Source: a virus
DNA: 56,218 bases
Reading direction: 5' to 3' (one strand)
IMG/VR virus record: IMGVR_UViG_3300021961_000121
Coordinates: 1 to 56,218 of that record
In this document: in pieces, positions 1 through 8,368 of the stretch
Layout of the letters: each line of letters starts with the position of its first letter
How positions within the stretch are numbered: the first letter of the stretch is position 1
Made by a program: the position numbers and the translations under genes
The notes under the pieces: model-generated
Told to the model about the DNA's origin: nothing
The model's input: only the letters and a program-made list of their open reading frames with translations
The model's database searches: none

Positions 1-283
1 ACATCATTGCCATTTGTTTGATTTCGTGTTTAGGAAACCAATTTGTAACCATCGTTGTCCAATAGTCCGATACCGCACATTCCGTTTGAGCAAATCCTAA
101 TAGAATATTACCAACCAAGTTTTTCTCAGCGACTGACAAATTTTCATTCCAATCTTTGACATCACCTTGCATTGGGATTTCGGTATGGAGCCAGAAAGCT
201 TGTGCTTGTTTCAACCAACCTTCGGTGTAATATTCTGGGTATTCAAATGGTTTAAATGGGATACGATTATCGAATAGGGACAT
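1..283 (-). CDS. nrdB: Ribonucleotide reductase small subunit NrdB (N-terminal fragment)
   Basis: The reading frame starts at ATG 283-281 and runs off the window edge, giving 94 residues. It opens with MSLFDNRIPFKPFEYPE, the typical start of class I ribonucleotide reductase beta chains, and continues with a helix containing AQTECAVSDYW, which matches the region holding the first metal-ligand glutamate. The protein houses the radical cofactor and works with NrdA to make deoxynucleotides for phage DNA synthesis. A clear Shine-Dalgarno sequence (AGGAGAA) lies just upstream. The C-terminal two thirds, including the remaining metal ligands, are outside the window, so activity cannot be judged. Confidence 0.88.
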   Translation of the reverse strand, partial: MSLFDNRIPFKPFEYPEYYTEGWLKQAQAFWLHTEIPMQGDVKDWNENLSVAEKNLVGNILLGFAQTECAVSDYWTTMVTNWFPKHEIKQMAMM

Positions 284-352
284 ACGACTTCTCCTGTAAA
301 TTGTTAGACATAAATTTTAAAATAGGTGATTATAGATATAGTGTTATTCAAG

Positions 353-1711
353 TTAAAAGTCGACATTTCCCTTCATTTCTTTATATTTTTGAGCAAGTTC
401 TTTTCTTACTAAACTCTCCCCACTTTTCATCTCTTTTTTCGTTTGTATACCATTAATGGAATCATCGTTATAGATGTGAATTTGACCGGTTGAAAAGTTA
501 GCTTTTGATGGGAAAGTCATACCATCAGGACCAAAACGATTTTTGATTACATGCCACCTGCCAGTTCCCGCGAGTTTGTCTTCAATCTTACGAGAAAGTG
601 ATACCACGAAATCAGCAGTCATCATTTTGGAGAACGAACCTGCGATTTTTGTACCTGTAATAATGTCATCTTCTGCACCACTTCGATTGATTTGAGATGC
701 TGTAAATACTGGTACTTCATACTCACCCGCCATACCACGAAGGTCCTCAATAATTTCTTCCAACTCCTCGTGTCGTTTTTCTTTTGTAGGTCCTCGTAGT
801 AGGTCTGCGTAATCGACAATCACAAGGTCAGGTTTTTTACCTTGTAGAATCATCTTATCCATATGTGCTTTTAAAGAAGTAACACCGGCAGTTTTGGTTG
901 GGTAGTGTTTTACAACAAGGTCACCTTTCACTCCTTGGACTGCCTTTTTGACATCATCCATATTGTATTTAAGATTCGCTACCGCAATACCACTCAATAC
1001 AGCATCATAACGCTGACCTACATAACCTTCATTCAATTCAAGAGTGTAGTGAGCGACGGTTTTCCCTTGTTTCATCGCGGCGACTCCGATATTAATCAAA
1101 GACCACGATTTACCAATACCCGGAGGAGCTGCGAATAGAATCAACTCCCCTTTACCAAAACCACCCTGTGTTGCCTCATCAATGACCTCCCATCCGGTTG
1201 AAACCACATTACGAACCGAATCTTCATATCGTTCCGTAATCATAACTTTGTAATCGTGACCTATATCTGAATCTTGACCAGCTTTCATAGCGGTGTCAAT
1301 CTTCTTTTTAATCACATCATACTTACCATCCTCTAAAAGTGTTACTGAATCAAGAATTGCGTTCTTAATTGACTGATTCTTACAAAAGTCAAGAACTTGG
1401 TCCTTAACATAAGTTAAATCATCACTTTCGAGGTGATTCCACGCGTATTTGAGAGTATCAACGACTGATGTACGGAGAACATCTCGTTCAATACCATTGA
1501 TTTTGACTTTGAGAACATCCAATGTAGGCATTTTCTCATATTCATCAAAATAATTCAGAATGGTCTTTACCAACCACTCCGATGCTTCAGCATCAAAGTA
1601 TTCCGGCTTGATGATATCATAGATTTGTCGTGTAAACGACCTATCCGATATCATTGCGGATATTACCTTTTGTTGAAAGGTGGTACTAAACTTGTTTCCG
1701 AACTTCTCCAT
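353..1711 (-). CDS. 41: Replicative DNA helicase, T4 gp41/DnaB family
   Basis: This is a 452-aa hexameric replicative helicase that unwinds DNA at the fork. Residues 1-150 form a DnaB-like N-terminal helical domain. The RecA-like motor follows, with Walker A APPGIGKS at about 195-202 and a Walker B stretch (LVIVDYADLL) near residue 300. T4 gp41 is of similar length (about 475 aa). The ATG at 1711 is chosen because a perfect Bacteroidota-type promoter ends 7 nt upstream, which leaves no room for a longer start. It is the last gene of the recombination/replication run gp32-uvsX-rnh-41, and its promoter overlaps the 3' end of the nuclease gene. Confidence 0.9.
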   Translation of the reverse strand: MEKFGNKFSTTFQQKVISAMISDRSFTRQIYDIIKPEYFDAEASEWLVKTILNYFDEYEKMPTLDVLKVKINGIERDVLRTSVVDTLKYAWNHLESDDLTYVKDQVLDFCKNQSIKNAILDSVTLLEDGKYDVIKKKIDTAMKAGQDSDIGHDYKVMITERYEDSVRNVVSTGWEVIDEATQGGFGKGELILFAAPPGIGKSWSLINIGVAAMKQGKTVAHYTLELNEGYVGQRYDAVLSGIAVANLKYNMDDVKKAVQGVKGDLVVKHYPTKTAGVTSLKAHMDKMILQGKKPDLVIVDYADLLRGPTKEKRHEELEEIIEDLRGMAGEYEVPVFTASQINRSGAEDDIITGTKIAGSFSKMMTADFVVSLSRKIEDKLAGTGRWHVIKNRFGPDGMTFPSKANFSTGQIHIYNDDSINGIQTKKEMKSGESLVRKELAQKYKEMKGNVDF

Positions 1712-1718
1712 ATGACTA

Positions 1719-1749
1719 CAAATATACGACTTTATTTTGAGATATCAAA
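1719..1749 (-). promoter_or_regulatory. Bacteroidota-type promoter of the helicase gene
   Basis: Read on the minus strand this is TTTG (1749-1746), 19 nt, TATATTTG (1726-1719), a perfect match to the TTTG / TAnnTTTG consensus recognised by the main sigma factor of Bacteroidota. Only 7 nt separate the -7 element from the ATG, so the mRNA is predicted to be leaderless or nearly so. The promoter overlaps the end of the upstream nuclease gene. Confidence 0.75.
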
Positions 1750-2784
1750 ATGATTTTTTAGATTATTTTCCAAAGATGTGAATGAGTTCCTTAACCACGA
1801 GTCCACATTGGCGAAAGCAGTGTAAAGTTTGTCATACATAAACATCTTTTTAAATTCCACCAAGTCCAAAGAGGGTCGGTGGTCATCCATAATGTTTCGT
1901 ACATTTGAAGTAATAGAAGAGGAGATTTCGGGCTCCTTCAGTTGCATTAACCTATAATTTGTCTGAATTGTTGTCGTATTTTCAATCAACTTTTGCGACA
2001 ACTTTGAATCACATTCTGATGTGACTTTCGATAGGAATTCATCCATATCGAGTTCTGAATCATTTAGGAAATCCATTTTAGAGTGAATTGTTTTTTCACC
2101 TATCCCACGAACTCCCTCAATGTTGTCCGATTTATCACCTGTGATGACTCGATACCAAATTAGGTTTTGGGGAATGACTCCATACTCTTCTTTTACGAGA
2201 GCTTCATCGTACATCTTCTTCTTCGTAGGCGCCCACACTTTGATTCGTGGATTTACCAACTGAAGAAAGTCCTTATCGGATGAAATGATTGTAACTTCTT
2301 TTTTGAAGTAATGATTTGCGAGATATGCGATGATATCATCGGCTTCTACATAATCAATGTAGGTTAGGGTTACAGGCAATACTTGAAGATATTCAATCAG
2401 TCGTGCGAATTGTTTACGCATCGATTCTTGTTGGTCTTCAAGGTCCTCGTATCCAGCAAGTCGATTGATTTTGGTTAAACCAGTACGACCCTCTTTATAC
2501 TCTTTGTAATAGCTCTTTCTACGATTCGAACCACCCTTTCCATCAAAGACAATAATAACACGAGTTGGTTTCAATGTTCTGATGGTAGCAGCGGTGGACA
2601 AGAGAAACCCTGTCACACCACCACAATGTTCACCATCATCGTTAAGCGCAGGAACTGCCCCAAAGACACGAATAAACTGATTCAGACCATCGATAATTAA
2701 GACCCGGTCATTGAGTTCTTCGTTTTTGTTTTCGTTATGTTCTTTACTAACTTCCTTGAGTAGTTCCTTATACTTATTAATCAT
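1732..2784 (-). CDS. rnh: 5'-3' exonuclease / RNase H, FEN family
   Basis: This 350-aa flap-nuclease family protein resembles T4 RNase H, which removes RNA primers and processes lagging-strand 5' ends. Metal-binding acidic motifs are visible in order: LIIDGLNQF near residue 30, YVEADDIIAYL near 150, SSDKDFLQL near 170, and TGDKSDNIEGVRGIG near 215-230, the last being the helix-hairpin-helix entry. The ATG at 2784 overlaps the end of uvsX by 8 nt, implying translational coupling. The roughly 25-residue N-terminal extension before the first motif is Lys/Glu-rich and may be dispensable. Confidence 0.85.
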   Translation of the reverse strand: MINKYKELLKEVSKEHNENKNEELNDRVLIIDGLNQFIRVFGAVPALNDDGEHCGGVTGFLLSTAATIRTLKPTRVIIVFDGKGGSNRRKSYYKEYKEGRTGLTKINRLAGYEDLEDQQESMRKQFARLIEYLQVLPVTLTYIDYVEADDIIAYLANHYFKKEVTIISSDKDFLQLVNPRIKVWAPTKKKMYDEALVKEEYGVIPQNLIWYRVITGDKSDNIEGVRGIGEKTIHSKMDFLNDSELDMDEFLSKVTSECDSKLSQKLIENTTTIQTNYRLMQLKEPEISSSITSNVRNIMDDHRPSLDLVEFKKMFMYDKLYTAFANVDSWLRNSFTSLENNLKNHFDISK

Positions 2785-3913
2785 CGAAATCGGTTAATTC
2801 TATGTTGTCAATATTTGATTCTGCGCTGGACTCTTTGTAAGACATAATGTATGTTTCACAAATGTCGTTGTAAATGGTTTCTTTTAAGTCGGGTCGTTCT
2901 GACAAAAACTCTTCAAAGTTTTTAGCTTGGAATTTGGTTTCCTCACCGGTAACTTTGTCCACATAAGTGTACCAAGCACCACTTTGATTTACGAGTTTAT
3001 ATGTCTTCATCATTTCTAACCAAGAACCATAATTGTCGATACCACTATCAAAGTAGATATCGTAGTCAATCGAACGAAGGGGTGGGCCCATACGATTCTT
3101 AATGACTTGAGCACGGGTCTTAATACCCACTACTTGGTCTACACCACCTACCTTGGATTTTAACTGACCCATTTGTTTGAGTCGGAGTCGACAAGATGAG
3201 TGGAATGCGATTGCCTTACCACCACTTGTAGTCCAAGGGTCACCGAATGATACTCCCAAACGAGTACGGAGTTGGTTGGTGAAGATTAAACAAATTCGTT
3301 CACGACCAATCAAGTTAGTTACTTTTCTCATCGCCTTTGAGATGATGATTGCCTTTTGAGTGGCGTAACCGGCTTGGTCATAATCAGCTGAAATCTCAAC
3401 CTTTGTAGAAGCACCTGCAACGGAGTCGACTACGATAGTTACCAATTTCTTCTTTGACCCATCTGCGGCTCTGACTGATTCAATAATCGAGTCGATTGCC
3501 TCAAAGATGTCTTCCACGGTTTCAAGAGGTACATACAACATCTTTTTGATGTCAACCCCAATTGCCATAAGAAAATCTTGGTTCATTGCGTTTTCGGTGT
3601 CAATGTAAACACCAAGCCCACCCTTCTTTTGAGTGTCCGCAATAGCGTGAGCTGCGAGTAATGATTTACCACTCCCTTCCAAACCTGTAATCTCGGTGAT
3701 TCGACCCACAGGCAAACCGCCGTTGGGGCGGTTTGCGATTGCGAGGTCTAACATCGGTGAGCCAGTAGATACCCAATCATCCAAGTCGGTGGGTGTCTGC
3801 TCTGACCCATCCAAGAAGAAAGCTACTTTGTGGGCAGCTTTAAACTTCTTGTTTAGATTAGAGGCAAGAATAGAAGATAACTCATCACGAGTTGATTCTA
3901 CTTTCTTTGCCAT
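2777..3913 (-). CDS. uvsX: UvsX recombinase (RecA family)
   Basis: This 378-aa RecA-like strand-exchange protein serves recombination-dependent replication and repair. Walker A GLEGSGKS is at residues 77-84, followed by GVYIDTENAMN, which matches the conserved RecA segment carrying the catalytic glutamate. Walker B (VTIVVDSVAG) and an L2-like loop (TNQLRTRLGVSFGDPW) are also visible. The length is close to T4 UvsX (391 aa). The gene starts 10 nt after the gp32 stop codon and overlaps rnh downstream. The leader before its ATG is A/T-rich with no Shine-Dalgarno sequence. Confidence 0.9.
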   Translation of the reverse strand: MAKKVESTRDELSSILASNLNKKFKAAHKVAFFLDGSEQTPTDLDDWVSTGSPMLDLAIANRPNGGLPVGRITEITGLEGSGKSLLAAHAIADTQKKGGLGVYIDTENAMNQDFLMAIGVDIKKMLYVPLETVEDIFEAIDSIIESVRAADGSKKKLVTIVVDSVAGASTKVEISADYDQAGYATQKAIIISKAMRKVTNLIGRERICLIFTNQLRTRLGVSFGDPWTTSGGKAIAFHSSCRLRLKQMGQLKSKVGGVDQVVGIKTRAQVIKNRMGPPLRSIDYDIYFDSGIDNYGSWLEMMKTYKLVNQSGAWYTYVDKVTGEETKFQAKNFEEFLSERPDLKETIYNDICETYIMSYKESSAESNIDNIELTDFDD

Positions 3914-3923
3914 AAATTTTTAA

Positions 3924-4685
3924 TTAGTCGTTGAATAGGTCATCAAATGCGTCTTTGACATTCGAAGCGGGTGCCGCGGTAGCGGTCTTTGTGGTTGTGT
4001 CAGCAACCGGCTCCTCCGAAGTGTCAGCAACTTTACCAGTTTCCAACCATTGTTCCAACATACCTTGCATTTCATCGTAAGAAACACGCTTGAACATCGT
4101 AGTCAAATCAATCTGATTTTTTGCGATTTCCAAAATGTTTTTGTCCTCTGAAATAGGAGTGGTTGATGGTTTTACACGGATGTAAGTTTCTGGGTAAGAT
4201 TTACCAACTTCAGCAGCGGTCTTGAATTCAACCGTGATATCACGACCATTTACAGGGTCAGTCAAATCACCATAGTCAGGGTCAGCAAAGAACCCAAGAA
4301 GTTCTTGGTAAACATTCTTACCAAATCCCCAAAACTTAACACCTTCGGACTCTTCACCACGAACCAAGATAGGTACATAGGTACGCATCTTTGGAGTCAA
4401 TTGGCGTGACAATTGGTAATCATCACGATTGCCAGTTGCCTTCAACTTCTCAGCAAACTCTACGATAGGGTCAGCCTCACCGAAAGACATCGGAGAGATG
4501 ATGTTCTTACCGCCAAAGTCAAAATGGAAGTAAAGTTCCAAGAAGGGGTTTGAGGTGTTGTGGACATAAGGGAGAATCCTTACTTGTTGTTTGCCGGGAG
4601 TCGGCTTCCACAAATTGTCTGTTTTTGTTACTTTTGTCTGAAGAGTGTTCAGACGGTTACGGATTGCGTTCAAATCAATAGCCAT
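3924..4685 (-). CDS. 32: Single-stranded DNA-binding protein, gp32-like
   Basis: This 253-aa gp32-type protein coats single-stranded DNA and recruits replication and recombination proteins. The N-terminus (MAIDLNAIRNRLNTL) and the segment around LWKPTPGKQQVRILPY fit gp32 homologues. The tail after residue 215 is Thr/Ala/Asp-rich and ends DAFDDLFND, the acidic partner-binding tail typical of gp32 and SSB. Unlike T4 gp32, the sequence contains no cysteine, so the T4 structural zinc site is absent. Synteny with uvsX supports the call. An imperfect Bacteroidota promoter and two tandem small inverted repeats lie upstream. Confidence 0.85.
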   Translation of the reverse strand: MAIDLNAIRNRLNTLQTKVTKTDNLWKPTPGKQQVRILPYVHNTSNPFLELYFHFDFGGKNIISPMSFGEADPIVEFAEKLKATGNRDDYQLSRQLTPKMRTYVPILVRGEESEGVKFWGFGKNVYQELLGFFADPDYGDLTDPVNGRDITVEFKTAAEVGKSYPETYIRVKPSTTPISEDKNILEIAKNQIDLTTMFKRVSYDEMQGMLEQWLETGKVADTSEEPVADTTTKTATAAPASNVKDAFDDLFND

Positions 4686-4724
4686 AATTTTCCTTTTTTT
4701 AATTGTTAATTGTTAAACTTGTCA

Positions 4725-4756
4725 CTAATATACAACATTTGGTTGACAATTCCAAA
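4725..4756 (-). promoter_or_regulatory. Bacteroidota-type promoter of gp32
   Basis: The minus strand reads TTTG (4756-4753), 20 nt, TATATTAG (4732-4725), one mismatch from TAnnTTTG. A leader of about 35 nt ending in AAAAAAAGGAAAATT precedes the ATG, so gp32 has an A-rich leader with a weak Shine-Dalgarno sequence, unlike the leaderless early genes. Confidence 0.55.
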
Positions 4757-4798
4757 TGTATTTCAAAATATTTTTTTATTTTTCAGTTTTTGTGGGTT

Positions 4799-4826
4799 AT
4801 ACCTGTTGGTATTGTACCTACTGGTA
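4799..4826 (-). repeat. Tandem small inverted repeats upstream of gp32
   Basis: Two adjacent potential hairpins with four-base loops lie 2 nt apart: ATACC-AACA-GGTAT (4812-4799) and TACC-AGTA-GGTA (4826-4815). They lie upstream of the early-type promoter but immediately downstream of a TATTTAT element at 4826-4832. Only a transcript from that element, or read-through, would contain them. Function unknown. T4 gp32 autoregulates through a leader structure, so a control role is possible. Confidence 0.4.
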
Positions 4827-4832
4827 TAAATA
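4826..4832 (-). promoter_or_regulatory. TATTTAT late-promoter-like element upstream of gp32
   Basis: Coding-strand TATTTAT followed by ACC, between the stop of the 129-aa gene and gp32. It is the same heptamer found before most late transcription units in this window. It could give gp32 a second, late promoter. Confidence 0.4.
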
Positions 4833-4839
4833 TCTAAAA

Positions 4840-5229
4840 CTATTTGTTAACATCAATAATACGGAACAAATTTGTCTTCATAATCTTGTAACTATCACCA
4901 TCGGTTAGGATGAGTGTATTACGATAATATTCCCAATCCACCTGATACGATTTGTCTTCGATACCGCCATTCAATGAGGTGATTAATCGGTTTAATGCGT
5001 TGATGGTATACATTGTGTTTGTTTCTTTTTTACGATGTACCATAATAGTTCCTGGCAAGAATCGGTGTTCTGGATGTGGAATGATATTATAACTCACAAC
5101 CAATTCTTTTGAGGGCTCTAACTTTAGTACAAATATTTTTCTACTGAATAAATCATACTTAAATACTTTCTCTATAATAGTATCAAATGACTCCTCATTA
5201 GTAAAGGTGCATAATAATTGTGTTCTCAC
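4840..5229 (-). CDS. Conserved T4-like phage protein of unknown function (129 aa)
   Basis: The 129-aa protein begins VRTQLLCTF and contains HRKKETNTMYTINALNRLI, a pattern I recognise from small proteins encoded next to gp32 in marine T4-like phages. Their function is not known. The GTG at 5229 is preferred over an out-of-frame ATG at 5233 because GGAG lies 6 nt upstream of the GTG. No membrane segment or catalytic motif is visible. It follows the 616-aa gene by 15 nt and is probably co-transcribed with it. Confidence 0.65.
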   Translation of the reverse strand: MRTQLLCTFTNEESFDTIIEKVFKYDLFSRKIFVLKLEPSKELVVSYNIIPHPEHRFLPGTIMVHRKKETNTMYTINALNRLITSLNGGIEDKSYQVDWEYYRNTLILTDGDSYKIMKTNLFRIIDVNK

Positions 5230-5244
5230 TCATATCTCCGTATA

Positions 5245-7095
5245 TTATTTTGAATATGTGTCTTCGTTTGCTTGTTTTAGTATTTTTGCAAATCTCTTAT
5301 CAAGTGTCATTTCAAATTTCATTTGTCCACCATACCCCACACCATCCTCACGGACCTTGATTTCAGCTAATGGTATGATTTTATCGCCAATTTCGGCTTT
5401 ATATCCCAAGAACGGAGGTGGGCCGGGTTGGGCACTTAATTTCTCTTTAATCTCATCGTAGCTATCAGTTCCAAAGATTTTCTTCATAACTTTTTTGTCA
5501 AGAGAATTATCACCAATAGCCATAGTTTCCTCACCATCGGATACAGCTTTTAATGGAAATTCCGAACGGATTTCTTTTAGCATACCAGCCTTCATTTTTG
5601 GATTTTCGGTAATGGCTTTTACAGCTTTTTCTTGGAACTCACGATGGGTACGATTAACCTCATCAATGTGTTGTTTAGCAGTTTCATTGCCAGAGTCAGC
5701 AAGAGCTTTAATCGCTTCCAAAACAACTTTAGATTTACCACGACTACCCTTACCATTTTTAGTATCTTCGAGAGCTTGAGCAAAATCAATCTTTTTAGAT
5801 TCCATTGTCTTTTTAAGCTCTAATGCTTGAGGTGAATTCGAATTTAAAAGAGATTCAACTTCTGACTTTAATTTAGAACCAGTAGATACCAAGGATTCTC
5901 TTTGTTTGTCACGATAGACATTCTGATTTATTTCATCTGGTAAGTTTGCATCCCATTCGTTAAATTTACCAGCTCCCGAATTTAAAAAGTTAACTTCAGT
6001 TGATTTTTTCAAAGAAACCTCTTTTAAGATTTCCTTACCATCTGTTGTTTTTAACTTTATGTACATATCGGTAGAAAATCCTTTGTTCTTTTGATAGTTT
6101 TTCATACCCAATGATTCTACATCATTTTGTGTATCCCAAGCGGTAGCAGTAACTTCGGCATTTGGAAATTCACTTGCAATATTATTGAGGATTGCTTTTC
6201 TATTGTTTTGAGAAGCTTTAATCCAAGATTTAGTGACAATACGAGAACCCTCTGTTTTTAACTTTGGATTATTTTTAATCAATGCGGCTTCGTGTTCTAA
6301 AAGAGAGTTTGTGAATTTATTAAATTCAGCATCACTCATAGATGTTCCCATCATAGTCATTAACTCACCAGCTTGGGCGGAAATTTGACCAGCACCACCA
6401 GGAATGTCACTATAATGAGTCCATTTTGTACCATCACCTGTTGGTCTTGTATTCATCATTCGTTCCAAAGCAGTTAGATACTTTTTAGGAAACTTTGGAT
6501 TATTAACTAAATCTTCTGGTAATTTATATGGTTCAGGTGGTACTGGGTTTGCAAACTTCTTATTTCGTTTTTCAAACTCAGCATCATTTGGTTCTAATGG
6601 TCTATTGAATTCTTCACTTTTTAAAGAATCTACTTTTTCAAGTGATTTATCTTTATGACCAACATACCCATTATCTTGTGGTTCTGAAGTTTTCTTTTCG
6701 GCTTGTTCAATATCATCTTTAGTCGCAGGGTCTTGGGTTGATGGGTTAAAGTTTTTAACTTGATATACCGAACCTGATTTTTTGTTCTTTACCCAAGTAT
6801 CTTCATCTAATTCTTGAGTTTTCTTTTCAGAGTGTTTATCTTTTTCAAGTTGAGTCATCATACCCAACTTTTCTTTATCAAGTTCTTTATCATCACCAAC
6901 TTCGGGCTCTTCACCCTTAACACCCTCTACTTCTAAAAGGGATGTGATATACGCTTCTGCAAATTCTTCATCTACAAGTTCGGATACAACTTTATATGTA
7001 GCCGACAACGACTCTTCCGATGTGATACCTTCTGACAGGTTCACACCGACTTCATTCCAAACTTTTCTGGCTATAAAATCAAAGAGTTTCTTCAT
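5245..7095 (-). CDS. Large protein of unknown function, possibly virion-associated (616 aa)
   Basis: Residues 1-50 form a compact start (MKKLFDFIARKVWNEVG). Residues 50-200 are highly charged and probably disordered (Glu/Lys/Asp/Pro-rich). The ordered C-terminal half contains GFSTDMYIKL followed about 20 residues later by EVSLKKST, a weak resemblance to the D...(E/S)xK core of PD-(D/E)XK nucleases, not enough to assign function. Near the end is REDGVGYGGQMKFEM. It sits among early-type genes, yet a TATTTAT late-type element lies 5 nt before its start, suggesting late expression and perhaps packaging in the virion. Confidence 0.6.
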   Translation of the reverse strand: MKKLFDFIARKVWNEVGVNLSEGITSEESLSATYKVVSELVDEEFAEAYITSLLEVEGVKGEEPEVGDDKELDKEKLGMMTQLEKDKHSEKKTQELDEDTWVKNKKSGSVYQVKNFNPSTQDPATKDDIEQAEKKTSEPQDNGYVGHKDKSLEKVDSLKSEEFNRPLEPNDAEFEKRNKKFANPVPPEPYKLPEDLVNNPKFPKKYLTALERMMNTRPTGDGTKWTHYSDIPGGAGQISAQAGELMTMMGTSMSDAEFNKFTNSLLEHEAALIKNNPKLKTEGSRIVTKSWIKASQNNRKAILNNIASEFPNAEVTATAWDTQNDVESLGMKNYQKNKGFSTDMYIKLKTTDGKEILKEVSLKKSTEVNFLNSGAGKFNEWDANLPDEINQNVYRDKQRESLVSTGSKLKSEVESLLNSNSPQALELKKTMESKKIDFAQALEDTKNGKGSRGKSKVVLEAIKALADSGNETAKQHIDEVNRTHREFQEKAVKAITENPKMKAGMLKEIRSEFPLKAVSDGEETMAIGDNSLDKKVMKKIFGTDSYDEIKEKLSAQPGPPPFLGYKAEIGDKIIPLAEIKVREDGVGYGGQMKFEMTLDKRFAKILKQANEDTYSK

Positions 7096-7099
7096 AGAT

Positions 7100-7106
7100 A
7101 TAAATA
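7100..7106 (-). promoter_or_regulatory. TATTTAT late-promoter-like element before the 616-aa gene
   Basis: Coding-strand CTATTTATATC, 5 nt before the ATG at 7095. If used as a promoter it would give a leaderless mRNA, or initiation would occur at a later start codon. Confidence 0.45.
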
Positions 7107-7107
7107 G

Positions 7108-8331
7108 TTAAATTAGTGTCCTTACCATATTACCATAATTGTTACCAACCTCTACCTCGGTAGGGAAACCATCAATCTCCATAACCTCTTTAATCCTCTT
7201 TATATATTCTACGCCATCATCTGGGTGTACATCAAACAATATAGAGTCGTATGTGTACAAGACCGGCAAGGACTTTTGAGTGAGTTTCAGTTGAAACAAT
7301 TTCTCCAATATAAGTATGTTCCGTTCCGTTTCAACGGATTGTAAAATATAGTTAAATAGCTTATTTTTGTTTAAATCATTCGATTTTTCTATCCTTCGTT
7401 TAAGGATTGGAGTTTCCACATATCCATTTTGTTGAAATTGACTCCAAAGAGAATCGATGTACTCGGAGGTTTTCTGAAAATATGGTATGTGTTTGTATTC
7501 ATCCTGCACCCCACCATATAATTGTCGGAAGGTAATCGCTTTGGCGTCTTTTAGGTCAGCACCATATTGGTCAGCTAACCATTGGTGAGCTTTCACATCC
7601 AACGGAATGTTGATACCAATTAGTTTACCAATCAATCGTGGATGGTATCCATCAAAGTCAAGTTGGTATAACTTACCCCCTTCAAATCGTGATATGAATC
7701 GGTCACGAACACCACCATCTTTGGGTAGGGCGGCATAGTTAATACCACCAAATGTGTTCGAGGGTCGTGATGTTGTAGTCAACATATTGTATTGGGTGTA
7801 TTCTATACCCGTTAGGGTATGAATTCCACTCTTCTCTATCCAATTGTACCCTTTGGGGTATAGTTGACTGAATTTGGATGGGGCGATGTTATCCCACTTC
7901 TTCTTCCACTCTTGGAATTGTTCGTAGTGTTTCCAAATTGGAATGAGGTCGTTACCTCGTGGAGCTTTTCTCCTACGGAACACGGTATAGATAGGTTTTT
8001 CATCTACCTCGAAATCTGACGCCTGATGGAATAACTCCATTTCAAGGTCGTACATATTATCTACAAAGTCATAATGGTGTAAGAGGTCTTTTAAACCCAC
8101 TACCCACACCTCTTTAAACTGACTGAAATCTATTGTGTCAGTAATTCCGTTTGCGTCTATGTTATGATAGTTGATAAACAAATCCAAATCCCCATCCGAT
8201 ATCAAAATAGCGGATATACGAGAAGACCTTGGATGTTTCTCTAAACTTGACAGAATAGGAAACACCAAGACCTTCTCTTTCAAATGAGAGAGATGTTTAT
8301 AAAAATCTTCGGATGTGTCTACTATCTTCAC
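7108..8331 (-). CDS. Compact family A DNA polymerase-like protein
   Basis: About 407 aa from the GTG at 8331 (the frame is open back to a TTG at 8367, but that stretch is occupied by a promoter). The C-terminal half carries the three family A polymerase motifs in order. Motif A is YQLDFDGYHPRLIG (catalytic Asp about 225; the usual steric-gate Glu position is His). Motif B is AKAITFRQLYGG (about 263-274). A Q-helix FNYILQSVETE follows, then motif C LYTYDSILFDV, where the canonical HDE reads YDS. The N-terminal 200 residues may be a decayed 3'-5' exonuclease domain. It is much shorter than Pol I. T4 itself uses a family B polymerase (gp43), which is not in this window. Confidence 0.65.
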   Translation of the reverse strand: MKIVDTSEDFYKHLSHLKEKVLVFPILSSLEKHPRSSRISAILISDGDLDLFINYHNIDANGITDTIDFSQFKEVWVVGLKDLLHHYDFVDNMYDLEMELFHQASDFEVDEKPIYTVFRRRKAPRGNDLIPIWKHYEQFQEWKKKWDNIAPSKFSQLYPKGYNWIEKSGIHTLTGIEYTQYNMLTTTSRPSNTFGGINYAALPKDGGVRDRFISRFEGGKLYQLDFDGYHPRLIGKLIGINIPLDVKAHQWLADQYGADLKDAKAITFRQLYGGVQDEYKHIPYFQKTSEYIDSLWSQFQQNGYVETPILKRRIEKSNDLNKNKLFNYILQSVETERNILILEKLFQLKLTQKSLPVLYTYDSILFDVHPDDGVEYIKRIKEVMEIDGFPTEVEVGNNYGNMVRTLI

Positions 8332-8336
8332 GAAGA

Positions 8337-8368
8337 CAAATATACAAAATTTATTCGACTTCTCCAAA
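8337..8368 (-). promoter_or_regulatory. Bacteroidota-type promoter of the polymerase-like gene
   Basis: The minus strand reads TTTG (8368-8365), 20 nt, TATATTTG (8344-8337), a perfect consensus. The GTG start codon lies 5 nt beyond the -7 element, predicting a leaderless transcript. The -33 element is inside the 3' end of the upstream 66-aa gene. Confidence 0.75.

Noticed and set aside
256-456. A 66-aa plus-strand frame at the left end.
   Set aside because: It overlaps the NrdB start and the helicase 3' end, which have clear family matches on the minus strand.
8332-8367. Upstream TTG start for the polymerase-like protein.
   Set aside because: This stretch is occupied by a perfect promoter whose start site lies after it, and TTG lacks a Shine-Dalgarno sequence.
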